Source of the DNA: an uncultured Desulfovibrio sp.
GTDB taxonomy: Bacteria > Desulfobacterota > Desulfovibrionia > Desulfovibrionales > Desulfovibrionaceae
Reading direction: 5' to 3'
Length of the DNA stretch: 5,803 nt
NCBI GenBank assembly: GCA_900555975.1
Contig: USNI01000067.1
Location: 1-5,803, forward strand
Shown: piece by piece, positions 1 through 5,803 of the stretch
Numbering within the stretch: position 1 is the first letter of the stretch
Layout: each line of letters starts with the position of its first letter
Translations under genes and position numbers: made by a program
Notes under the pieces: model-generated
Databases searched by the model: none
What the model saw: the letters and a program-made list of their open reading frames with translations, nothing else
Told to the model about the DNA's origin: nothing

Positions 1-931
1 TCTGCACATCATGGACGCCTGCCTCGAAGCCGGCGTGAACTATCTCGACACCGCCAACTATGAACCGCCGAACGACGCGCATTTCGAATACAAGTGGCAG
101 TGGGCCTATCAGCAGAAGTTCAAGGACGCCGGTCTCTGCGCCCTGCTCGGTTCCGGCTTCGACCCCGGCGTGACCAACGTGTTCTGCGCCTATGCCCAGA
201 AGCATCTGCTGGATGAAATCCATGTCCTGGACATCATCGACGCCAATGCCGGCGATCACGGTCTGCCCTTTGCCACCAACTTCAATCCCGAAATCAATCT
301 GCGCGAAGTGTCGGCCAGGGGACGCTACTGGGAACGCGGGGAATGGGTGGAAACCGATCCCCTCTCCTGGAAGATGAACTTCGACTTCCCCGAAGGCATC
401 GGCAAGCGCAACTGCTACCTCATGTATCATGAGGAACTGGAATCTCTGGTGCAGAACCTCAGAGGCATCCGCCGCGCCCGCTTCTGGATGACCTTCGGAG
501 ACTCCTATCTCAATCACCTGCAGGTCTTCAAGAACGTGGGACTCATCGGCATCGAGCCTGTGAAGTTCCAGGGACACGACATCGTTCCCCTGCAGTTTCT
601 GGCCAGACTTCTGCCCGATCCCGCCTCTCTCGGTCCCCGTACCGTGGGCAAGACCTGCATCGGCTGCCTGATGCACGGCGTGAAGGACGGCAGGGAACGC
701 ACCGTCTACATCTACAACATCTGCGACCATCAGGAATGCTACCGTGAACTCGGTTCGCAGGCCATTTCCTACACCACCGGCGTGCCCGCCATGGTCGGCG
801 CCATGATGATGGTCACCGGCAAGTGGAACAAGCCCGGCGTGTGGAACATGGAACAGATGGATCCCGATCCCTTCCTGGAAGAACTCGGCAAGTACGGCCT
901 GCCCTGGAAGGTGACCGAACCGACCCTGTAA
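1..931 (+). CDS. Carboxynorspermidine/carboxyspermidine synthase (saccharopine dehydrogenase-like), 5' truncated
   Basis: The enzyme reductively condenses L-aspartate semialdehyde with a diamine (putrescine or diaminopropane), using NAD(P)H, to give carboxyspermidine or carboxynorspermidine in the cytoplasm. The frame is open from base 2 to a TAA at 929-931, so the window holds the last 309 residues. The N-terminal Rossmann half with its glycine-rich NAD(P) loop, probably about 80-90 residues, lies upstream. Visible family segments, numbered within the fragment, are YLDTANYEP (about 14-22), FEYKWQW (28-34), GSGFDPGVTNVF (50-61), DANAGDHG (80-87) and FNPEIN (94-99). This pattern is typical of the Lys1-like branch that makes carboxynorspermidine rather than of true lysine-pathway saccharopine dehydrogenase. 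That reading is strongly supported by nspC, which encodes the next enzyme, 340 bases downstream. Substrate preference between putrescine and diaminopropane cannot be read from the sequence. Confidence 0.92.
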   Translation, partial: LHIMDACLEAGVNYLDTANYEPPNDAHFEYKWQWAYQQKFKDAGLCALLGSGFDPGVTNVFCAYAQKHLLDEIHVLDIIDANAGDHGLPFATNFNPEINLREVSARGRYWERGEWVETDPLSWKMNFDFPEGIGKRNCYLMYHEELESLVQNLRGIRRARFWMTFGDSYLNHLQVFKNVGLIGIEPVKFQGHDIVPLQFLARLLPDPASLGPRTVGKTCIGCLMHGVKDGRERTVYIYNICDHQECYRELGSQAISYTTGVPAMVGAMMMVTGKWNKPGVWNMEQMDPDPFLEELGKYGLPWKVTEPTL

Positions 932-942
932 TCAGACGCAAG

Positions 943-975
943 GGGCGGAAGACTGAACGACTCCGTATTCCGCCC
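943..975 (+). terminator. Inverted repeat after the synthase gene, weak terminator candidate
   Basis: GGGCGGAA at 943-950 pairs perfectly with TTCCGCCC at 968-975 (8 bp, 17-base loop), 11 bases after the stop codon of the synthase gene. It is followed by AATTT rather than a run of T, so it is at best a leaky intrinsic terminator or an mRNA 3'-end/processing hairpin. Confidence 0.35.
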
Positions 976-1001
976 AATTTCATGTATTTCCGAGAATCTG
1001 G

Positions 1002-1028
1002 GAGCGGACGGAACAAGACCGTCCGCTC
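1002..1028 (+). promoter_or_regulatory. Strong GC-rich hairpin in the leader just upstream of slyX
   Basis: GAGCGGACGG at 1002-1011 pairs perfectly with CCGTCCGCTC at 1019-1028 (10 bp, 7-base AACAAGA loop). It is followed by TCCTTGT, a poor U-tract, and sits only 9 bases before the slyX Shine-Dalgarno sequence. It could be a weak terminator, an attenuator or a hairpin that modulates slyX-nspC translation. The function is inferred; only the pairing is seen. Confidence 0.45.
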
Positions 1029-1048
1029 TCCTTGTCCGGGGAGGCGCC

Positions 1049-1270
1049 ATGACGGCCGAAGAACAGATCGCCAGACTGGAAGAACTGGCCTATTTTCAGG
1101 AAAACCTGCTTTCACAGCTCAATGAAGCCCTTACCGGTCAGCAGAAGCAGATCGACATGCTGGAAAAACGCATCGCCGAACTGGAGACGAACGTCACGAT
1201 GCTGATCGACGCCTCACAGGAAGGCCCTGCCAACACGCTTCCTCCCCACTACATGCCCGAACGCTACTGA
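1049..1270 (+). CDS. slyX: SlyX family coiled-coil protein
   Basis: This encodes a 73-residue protein. The ATG at 1049 follows GGGGAGG at 1038-1044 with a 4-base spacer, which supports this start. Residues 3-50 form an uninterrupted amphipathic helix with heptad-like Leu/Ile spacing (the IARLEELAYFQENLL and QIDMLEKRIAELE stretches), consistent with a coiled coil. The C-terminus carries the Pro-Pro-His-Tyr motif (residues 65-68) that marks the SlyX family. The length fits the family (about 70-75 residues). SlyX proteins have no established biochemical function; the name comes from the gene's position next to slyD in enterobacteria. Here the gene lies between two polyamine biosynthesis genes, and its TGA shares one base with the nspC start, so it is probably co-translated with the decarboxylase. 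A dedicated role in polyamine synthesis is conjecture. Confidence 0.85.
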   Translation: MTAEEQIARLEELAYFQENLLSQLNEALTGQQKQIDMLEKRIAELETNVTMLIDASQEGPANTLPPHYMPERY

Positions 1271-2508
1271 TGACGGCTCCGATCCCTTCACGACCTTTCA
1301 CCATGACGACGACCATGAACGAATATCTTGCCAAACTCCGCCCCGAATCGTGGCCCTCCCCCTGCTTCGTCACCGATCTTGCGCTTCTGAAAAAGAACGC
1401 CGCCGTTCTCGACGACGTGCAGAAACGAACGGGCGCCAAGATCATGCTTGCGCTCAAGTGCTTTTCCCAGTGGATGACCTTTCCCGTGCTCTCCCGGGCC
1501 ATGCGGGGCCCGCTCTACGGCTGCTGCGCCAGCTCCCCCGACGAAGCCAGACTGGCGAAGGAGGAGTTCTGCGGAGAAGTGCACGCCTTTGCCGCGGCCT
1601 GGAGCGAGCAGGAGCTTGCGGAAACGCTGCGCTGGGCCGACCATGTCGTCTTCAACTCCTTCGCCCAGTGGAAAACCTTCCGACCTCTGGTCAAAAAGGC
1701 CGAAGAGGAACGCGGCATCACCATCGAATGCGGTCTGCGCCTCAATCCCGAACACTCCGAAGGCGCGGTGCCCATCTACGATCCCTGCTCGCCCGGCTCC
1801 CGCCTCGGCATACGTCCGGCAGCCTTCCATGCCGAACTGGAAAAGGATCCCCATGCGCTGGACGGCATCTGCGGCCTGCACTTCCATACGCTGTGCGAAC
1901 AGAACGCCGACAGCCTCGCCCGCACGCTGGAAGCCGTGGAAAGGCACTTCGGCGAATACTTCTCCCGCATGAAGTGGATCAACTTCGGCGGAGGCCACCA
2001 CATCACCCGCGCCGACTACGAAATCGACCTGCTCTGCCGCTGCATCGAGCACGTGCGCGACACCTACGACGTGCAGGTCTATCTTGAACCCGGCGAAGCC
2101 GTGGCGCTCAATGCCGGCGTTCTCGTGGCCACGGTGCTCGACGTGGTGCAGGCCGACATGCCCATCGCCATTCTCGACACCTCGGCCGCCTGTCACATGC
2201 CCGACGTTCTGGAGATGCCCTACAGGCCAGCCATCATCGGCGCGGGCGAGACCGGAGAAAAGAGCTTCACCTGCCGTCTGGCGGGCAAGTCCTGCCTTGC
2301 CGGCGACGTCATCGGGGAATACTCCTTCGACGAGCCTCTGAAGAGCGGCGACAGACTGGTCTTTCTGGACATGGCCATCTACAGCATGGTGAAGACCACC
2401 ACCTTCAACGGACTGCGCCTGCCCTCCATCGCCATCTGGGATTCGGAAACCGATCAGCGCCGCGTCACCCGCGAATTCGGCTATGAGGATTTCCGCAGCC
2501 GTCTGTAG
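1270..2508 (+). CDS. nspC: Carboxynorspermidine decarboxylase
   Basis: This PLP-dependent enzyme decarboxylates carboxynorspermidine or carboxyspermidine to norspermidine or spermidine, the last step of the pathway begun by the upstream synthase. It belongs to the alanine racemase-like fold III decarboxylases, like LysA. Visible landmarks in the 412 residues are: Lys63 in LALKCFS, the expected Schiff-base lysine; GLHFHTLCE at 202-210; the phosphate-binding glycine run GGGHH at 240-244; EPGEA at 273-277; SCLAGD at 341-346 with the probable catalytic Cys342; YSMVK at 371-375; FNG at 379-381; and the C-terminal FGYEDF typical of NspC. The ATG at 1270 overlaps the slyX stop as TGATG, which suggests translational coupling. 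Alternative starts at ATG 1303 or 1315 (Met-Asn-Glu-Tyr) would remove 11-15 residues of low-complexity sequence. None of the three has a clear Shine-Dalgarno sequence, so the exact N-terminus is uncertain. Confidence 0.95.
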   Translation: MTAPIPSRPFTMTTTMNEYLAKLRPESWPSPCFVTDLALLKKNAAVLDDVQKRTGAKIMLALKCFSQWMTFPVLSRAMRGPLYGCCASSPDEARLAKEEFCGEVHAFAAAWSEQELAETLRWADHVVFNSFAQWKTFRPLVKKAEEERGITIECGLRLNPEHSEGAVPIYDPCSPGSRLGIRPAAFHAELEKDPHALDGICGLHFHTLCEQNADSLARTLEAVERHFGEYFSRMKWINFGGGHHITRADYEIDLLCRCIEHVRDTYDVQVYLEPGEAVALNAGVLVATVLDVVQADMPIAILDTSAACHMPDVLEMPYRPAIIGAGETGEKSFTCRLAGKSCLAGDVIGEYSFDEPLKSGDRLVFLDMAIYSMVKTTTFNGLRLPSIAIWDSETDQRRVTREFGYEDFRSRL

Positions 2509-2529
2509 CAGCCTCATTCCGTCATGAGA

Positions 2530-2567
2530 GAAGCCCCTTTCCCGGCAGCGGGAAAGGGGCTTCTTTT
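2530..2567 (+). terminator. Intrinsic terminator of the polyamine cluster
   Basis: A 14-bp perfect stem pairs 2530-2543 (GAAGCCCCTTTCCC) with 2550-2563 (GGGAAAGGGGCTTC), with a 6-base GGCAGC loop, followed by TTTT at 2564-2567. It begins 22 bases after the nspC stop. It lies between two convergent gene runs, 20 bases from the end of the - strand gene. Read on the - strand the stem is intact but lacks a clear U-tract, so it mainly serves the + strand and may only partly stop opposing transcripts. Confidence 0.9.
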
Positions 2568-2582
2568 CAGTGGCAGGCGCCA

Positions 2583-3143
2583 TCAGCGCTTGAACGTCAG
2601 GCCGTCGGCCTCGAACGGCAGATATCGGGGCTTTTCTCCGTCGGGCTGACCGTAATAGGCCATCCAGTACGGACGAAAGAACGTTTCACAGGAGGCTTCC
2701 CCGAAGGTCGGCAGATTGCGGCACATACGCATCACGATGCGTCTTGCGAAATCCTCCGCGCACTCCACGGCTTCCTGTCCGTTCAGTTCGAACTTTCCCT
2801 GCTGGAAATGTCCCCCCTGCACGGGTGCAAGCTGAAGATCCGTATCCTTCACGGCGCAGCGCCCGTACAGAGCATTCACGATCACAGTCATGACGCCTTC
2901 GGTTGCGTGGCGGCGGAAGGGAAATCTGCGCGCCTCCACGGAGTAGGGAAGACGGACCATGTAAAAGCGCACATACTCCAGCCGGATATCCGTCAGCGGC
3001 TGACGCACAAGTATTCTGCCCAGGATTCCGCCTCTGAACTGCGCCGTGCGCAGAATCGATGTCCGCGCCACCGCCACGGGTGTAGCCATCATGTCCATGA
3101 TCCAAGCCTCTCTTTCGCCCGCGACGCCGGGCGATATCGTCAT
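2583..3143 (-). CDS. Uncharacterised protein, last gene of the lyase-symporter operon
   Basis: I do not recognise this 186-residue protein. The proposed ATG (3143-3141) overlaps the stop of the preceding small membrane-protein gene as ATGA, a typical coupled arrangement. The frame stays open upstream to 3260, but that part lies wholly inside the neighbouring gene. A second plausible start is ATG 3098-3096 (171 residues), which has GAGAGG at 3112-3107 with an 8-base spacer, whereas the 3143 start has no obvious Shine-Dalgarno sequence. The protein has no clear signal peptide or transmembrane helix. It is rich in Arg, Phe and Tyr, with LEYVRFYMVRLPYSVEARRF near the middle and FRPYWMAYYG close to the C-terminus. 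The two Pro-Tyr-containing aromatic segments may be related strands of one repeated fold, but that is a guess. Operon position suggests a function tied to the symporter or the lyase. Confidence 0.75.
   Translation of the reverse strand: MTISPGVAGEREAWIMDMMATPVAVARTSILRTAQFRGGILGRILVRQPLTDIRLEYVRFYMVRLPYSVEARRFPFRRHATEGVMTVIVNALYGRCAVKDTDLQLAPVQGGHFQQGKFELNGQEAVECAEDFARRIVMRMCRNLPTFGEASCETFFRPYWMAYYGQPDGEKPRYLPFEADGLTFKR
3107..3112 (-). promoter_or_regulatory. Possible internal Shine-Dalgarno supporting a shorter start for the uncharacterised gene
   Basis: On the - strand GAGAGG lies 8 bases before ATG 3098-3096. It makes the shorter start as credible on ribosome-binding grounds as the ATGA-coupled start at 3143. 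Confidence 0.4.
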
Positions 3144-3328
3144 CCGCGATGCTGGCGGAAGAAGTCCCTGATGCCGAGAACGGTTATTGCCGTGCACACC
3201 ACGGCCACGATGCAGGGAAGGACATAGCCCAGCAAGCTCACACCGTTGACCAGTCCCCACACAAGAATGACGGCTTCCACTATGATGGCCACGACAAATC
3301 TGATATCGACGACAAGATTACGATCCAT
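3140..3328 (-). CDS. Small two-helix membrane protein, possible symporter accessory subunit
   Basis: This gene encodes a predicted 62-residue protein. Two hydrophobic stretches are visible: about residues 10-30 (from FVVAIIVEAVILVW) and about 33-53 (LLGYVLPCIVAVVCTAITVL), followed by a basic tail (FRQHRG). The start at 3328 is preferred because GGAG lies 6 bases upstream (within CTGGAG at 3340-3335). A longer in-frame start at 3370 would overlap the symporter end and adds a polar, unconserved-looking leader. The gene starts 16 bases after the symporter stop, and its stop overlaps the next gene's ATG. Small membrane proteins are known partners of some sodium:solute symporters (for example the YhdT/PanF pairing), but I cannot assign this one to a named family. 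An accessory or stabilising role for the symporter is inferred from position only. Confidence 0.75.
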   Translation of the reverse strand: MDRNLVVDIRFVVAIIVEAVILVWGLVNGVSLLGYVLPCIVAVVCTAITVLGIRDFFRQHRG

Positions 3329-3334
3329 GGGATG

Positions 3335-3340
3335 CTCCAG
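3335..3340 (-). promoter_or_regulatory. Ribosome binding site deciding the start of the small membrane protein
   Basis: On the - strand CTGGAG (3340-3335) sits 6 bases before ATG 3328. It falls directly after the TAA of the symporter gene and favours 3328 over the upstream in-frame ATG at 3370. Confidence 0.6.
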
Positions 3341-3344
3341 AATA

Positions 3345-4760
3345 TTAGCATTCGTTGACGGGTTCGGCATTGCGGTCGATGGGTCTGCCGATCATGTTCC
3401 CCACGAGGAAGAGCACGAAGGATACCGGCAGTGCCACAAGCATGGGCTTCAGACCGAAAGGATTGCCGAGAAGCTGCCAGACAAGTGTGGTTCCCATGCC
3501 GCCCAGCATGCTGAGGAAACCTCCGGCCACGGTGAAGCGCCACTTCCAGAACAGACCGCCCAGAACGGGGACAAAGGCAGAGGCAAGATAGAGTCCTCCG
3601 AGGAAGATCACGGCATCGAGGACGGCGGAGAACTGGAAGGCCAGCAGGCAGCCGCACAGGCCGATGCACACCATGAAGAAGCGGGTAAGCCGGATCTGTT
3701 CTCTGTCGGACATGCAGGGGCGCAGCAGCGGCCGGACAAGATCACAGGTCAGCGCGGTGGCTCCGACGAGGAAGAAGGAACTCATGGTGGACATGATCAC
3801 CGCCAGAATGGAGCATATCCAGAGTCCGGTAAGGAAGGGATGCATGGCGTTGATGGCCATGGTAAGAAAGGCCTTGCTGCCCTGAAGTTCGGGATACATG
3901 GCCCGGGCGCAGAGTCCGAGCAGCGTCATGACGGTATCAAAGGCCATCCATATGAGCAGACAGGTCAGATAGGCACGCTTTGCCGTCTTTGCACTGTTGG
4001 ACGCTCCGAAACGCTGATAGGCGGCAGGATCGGCATAGACCTGGAATCCCAGCAGGAAGAAGACAAGAAGCTGACTGACGGACAGGCCGCCCGTTGGAGA
4101 GAAATGTCCGGCGGGAAGCGCATGCTGGAGTCCCTCGAAGCCGCCCACGCCGGTCCAGAGTCCCGGAAGCAGAAGCAGCGTGAGGCTGGTCATGAGAAAG
4201 AACTGCAGCACGTCGGTCATGACCACGGACCAGAGGCCGCCGAACATGGAGTAGCAGATGACGACGCCCACGATGACCACGCCGACGATCCAGTTGGGAA
4301 GGCCGGTGATGGTGTTGCCCATGATGCCCACGGAAACGATGTCCATGAGACGGCTGGAATAGCAGACGATGAGTATGGCACCGAGGAAGGCGACGGGTTT
4401 TGCATAGAGTCTTCCCAGAAGGGCGGGAATGGTGTTTTCCTTCACGCCCCGCACGCGGGGAGCCACCCACAGCGCCAGAGGAATGCGTCCGAGATGCGCA
4501 GGCACGCACCAGGCGACGAACGCGGCGATACCGGCGTTGAAGGCCAGTTCCGCCGTTCCGAACACGGCGCCGGAGCCGTACCATGTGGCCGCCACGGTCG
4601 CCACCACCATGGGATAGGAAAGGGCCCTGCCGGCCATGAGATAGTCTTCGGAATTTCTTACCTTGCGTGAGACGTACCATCCCACAAGAATCATGATGCC
4701 GAGGTACATGAAGATGGCCAGCCAGTCGAGGTCTGTCCAGTTGACGACTACATCCTGCAT
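3345..4760 (-). CDS. Sodium:solute symporter (SSS family) of unknown substrate
   Basis: This is a 471-residue polytopic inner-membrane protein with about 12-13 hydrophobic segments, predicted to move an organic solute with Na+. Family landmarks are SEDYLMAGR (37-45) before the first core helix, ATWYGSGAVFGTAE (58-71), the signature GGLWSVVMTDVLQF (174-187), and a helix with a Ser/Thr cluster, AVIMSTMSS (320-328). In characterised relatives (vSGLT, PutP) the equivalent helix helps form the Na+ site. The length is slightly below that of PutP or PanF and within the family range. The ATG at 4760 has GGGAG (4773-4769) with an 8-base spacer. The gene begins 37 bases after the lyase stop and is followed after 16 bases by the small membrane protein. 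Pairing with an ammonia-lyase suggests transport of an amino acid or a deaminated product, but the sequence does not fix substrate or direction. Confidence 0.93.
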   Translation of the reverse strand: MQDVVVNWTDLDWLAIFMYLGIMILVGWYVSRKVRNSEDYLMAGRALSYPMVVATVAATWYGSGAVFGTAELAFNAGIAAFVAWCVPAHLGRIPLALWVAPRVRGVKENTIPALLGRLYAKPVAFLGAILIVCYSSRLMDIVSVGIMGNTITGLPNWIVGVVIVGVVICYSMFGGLWSVVMTDVLQFFLMTSLTLLLLPGLWTGVGGFEGLQHALPAGHFSPTGGLSVSQLLVFFLLGFQVYADPAAYQRFGASNSAKTAKRAYLTCLLIWMAFDTVMTLLGLCARAMYPELQGSKAFLTMAINAMHPFLTGLWICSILAVIMSTMSSFFLVGATALTCDLVRPLLRPCMSDREQIRLTRFFMVCIGLCGCLLAFQFSAVLDAVIFLGGLYLASAFVPVLGGLFWKWRFTVAGGFLSMLGGMGTTLVWQLLGNPFGLKPMLVALPVSFVLFLVGNMIGRPIDRNAEPVNEC

Positions 4761-4797
4761 ATGTCTCTCTCCCGTGTTTAAGGTTCGGCTTCCGGAC

Positions 4798-5803
4798 TCA
4801 GGCGTATCTGCGGGCGATGTCCGACAGAAGGCCCGAAGCCATCAGGTCATAGCCTTTGACGATGTCCTCGCTGATGACTCGGTCATGATCGAGGAAGGGA
4901 ACGACGGAACGCACCGCTTCATAGGCACAGGCCGTGGCCGTGCCGAGAGGCGCCAGACCGCGCAGATCCACGGCCTGTGCCGCGTGATAGGACTCCATTC
5001 CCAGCATGAAGCGGAGATTGTCCACGATTTTCGCCGTCTTGCGAACGACGAGGGGTGCATTGGAAGCGTGATCCTCCACCTCGCCGGAAAGAGCGAGATA
5101 GTCCGTACACGCCGGATTGGAAAGATGCCGTATTTCCGCTTCAAGCGCGGAAAAGGTCTTCTGATGCGTGGTGTAGGCCATCACGCTGGTGCCGTCCGGA
5201 CTGAGAAAGCGGGGCAGGCGGCTGAAGGAAGGAGAATCCAGCTTGATGACCTGATAGCAGATGTTGCGGGCCAGATGACTGAGAGCCAGACCGAGCATTT
5301 CAAAGCCCAGCGTCCATGACGTCACCTCGAAGTTGGCATTGTGAACGAAGCGCCGCTCCTCCGCCAGCACGCAGGGATTGTCGTCGGTGGCGTTGATATG
5401 CAGAAGCAGCAGCGGCTTCAGATAGGAGATGGCATCCCTGACCGCTCCGTGCACATGACAGGCGGACCGGAAGCAGAGCGGATCCTGCATGGTGGCCGTT
5501 ACGCCCGGCTGCCAGAGAAAACTGCCTTCAAGATAGCGGCGGACGCGTGCGGCCGTATGCATGGGGCCGGGAACGGGACGCCTGAGAAAACACGCCTCGT
5601 CGAGCGGCGACACGTTGCCTCCGTAACCTTCCAGAGTCAGCGCATAGATGAGGTCGGCGGCATCCATGAGTCTTTCGCAGTCTTCCAGAGCGAGCACGGC
5701 CATGCCTGCGGATACGGCGTTGCTGCTGACAACGGCCAGTCCCTCCTTGCATCCGAGCGTCAGAGGCTCCAGACCGGCTCTTTGCAGTGCCTCAAGCGCG
5801 GAC
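4798..5803 (-). CDS. Histidine/aromatic amino acid ammonia-lyase family enzyme, N-terminus outside window
   Basis: The frame is open to the right edge, giving the last 334 residues of an enzyme usually about 500 long. The missing part holds the Ala-Ser-Gly triad that forms the MIO cofactor and the catalytic tyrosine loop. Family features, numbered within the fragment, are: GLEPLTLGCKEGLAVV (10-25); QDP with Arg112 (106-112) followed by HGAVRD (118-123); NATDDNP (137-143); ANFEV (156-160); GEVEDHAS (240-247), keeping the glutamate of the EDH motif; and AAQAVDLRG (274-282). Such enzymes eliminate ammonia from histidine, phenylalanine or tyrosine; related aminomutases move the amino group. Several active-site segments are atypical: SSN instead of the usual NGT after KEGLA, NFEV instead of NFHG, and Val before EDH instead of Gln. 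A plain HutH call is therefore doubtful. No hutU or hutI lies on the downstream side; a symporter does. Confidence 0.88.
   Translation of the reverse strand, partial: SALEALQRAGLEPLTLGCKEGLAVVSSNAVSAGMAVLALEDCERLMDAADLIYALTLEGYGGNVSPLDEACFLRRPVPGPMHTAARVRRYLEGSFLWQPGVTATMQDPLCFRSACHVHGAVRDAISYLKPLLLLHINATDDNPCVLAEERRFVHNANFEVTSWTLGFEMLGLALSHLARNICYQVIKLDSPSFSRLPRFLSPDGTSVMAYTTHQKTFSALEAEIRHLSNPACTDYLALSGEVEDHASNAPLVVRKTAKIVDNLRFMLGMESYHAAQAVDLRGLAPLGTATACAYEAVRSVVPFLDHDRVISEDIVKGYDLMASGLLSDIARRYA

Noticed and set aside
823..1125. Open frame of 100 codons on the + strand spanning the end of the synthase gene, the gap and the start of slyX
   Set aside because: It is Arg-rich with no family resemblance, and it overlaps two well-supported genes in other frames.
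1288..2583. Long open frame of 431 codons on the - strand across nspC
   Set aside because: It lies wholly antisense to a clearly conserved nspC, its translation is His/Gly/Ala/Val-rich without family motifs, and such frames are common opposite GC-rich genes.
3144..3260. N-terminal extension of the uncharacterised gene to the ATG at 3260
   Set aside because: It would overlap the small membrane-protein gene by about 120 bases, and the extension is a low-complexity Arg/Gly/Cys-rich frame typical of an out-of-frame reading.
3246..4670. Open frame of 474 codons on the + strand opposite the symporter
   Set aside because: The translation is extremely rich in His, Gly, Glu and Asp and resembles no protein family. 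The opposite strand encodes an unambiguous SSS transporter.
4761..4797. Possible promoter between the lyase and symporter genes
   Set aside because: The 37-base gap shows the symporter Shine-Dalgarno sequence but no recognisable -35/-10 pair or hairpin, so read-through from the lyase gene is the simpler explanation.
4663..5319. Open frame of 218 codons on the + strand opposite the lyase
   Set aside because: It is antisense to conserved lyase motifs and has no recognisable domain or convincing ribosome binding site.

Overview
The window is a gene-dense piece of a GC-rich (roughly 60% by eye) bacterial chromosome. Protein style and gene content suggest a delta-proteobacterial sulfate or sulfite reducer of the Desulfovibrionaceae type (Desulfovibrio, Bilophila or a gut relative). 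The main pointers are the carboxyspermidine-type polyamine pathway and a SlyX-like coiled coil. The taxonomic call is inference; no rRNA or other marker gene is present.

Left half (1-2570, + strand): a polyamine biosynthesis cluster. It starts with the 3' part of a saccharopine-dehydrogenase-like carboxy(nor)spermidine synthase gene, then a 117-bp gap containing two inverted repeats. Next come a small SlyX-family gene and the gene for carboxynorspermidine decarboxylase (nspC), which overlap by one base. A strong intrinsic terminator ends the cluster. The two enzymes catalyse consecutive steps: reductive condensation of aspartate semialdehyde with a diamine, then decarboxylation to spermidine or norspermidine.

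Right half (2583-5803, - strand): a convergent, tightly packed four-gene run. In transcription order it encodes a histidine/aromatic amino acid ammonia-lyase-like enzyme (its N-terminus lies beyond the window), a sodium:solute symporter (SSS family), a 62-residue protein with two predicted membrane segments, and a 186-residue protein I do not recognise. The gaps are 37 bp, 16 bp and an ATGA overlap, so a single operon is likely. The simplest reading is sodium-driven uptake of an amino acid or related compound, or export or exchange of its product, coupled to a lyase. The two small proteins would be accessory.

The most unusual part is the right-hand operon. The lyase keeps the family scaffold but has replaced several normally conserved active-site segments (the post-KEGLA Asn-Gly-Thr, the NFHG motif and the Gln before EDH). 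It travels with a transporter and two uncharacterised small genes instead of urocanase. There are no gene-free stretches over 300 bases, and I saw no RNA genes, mobile elements or CRISPR arrays.
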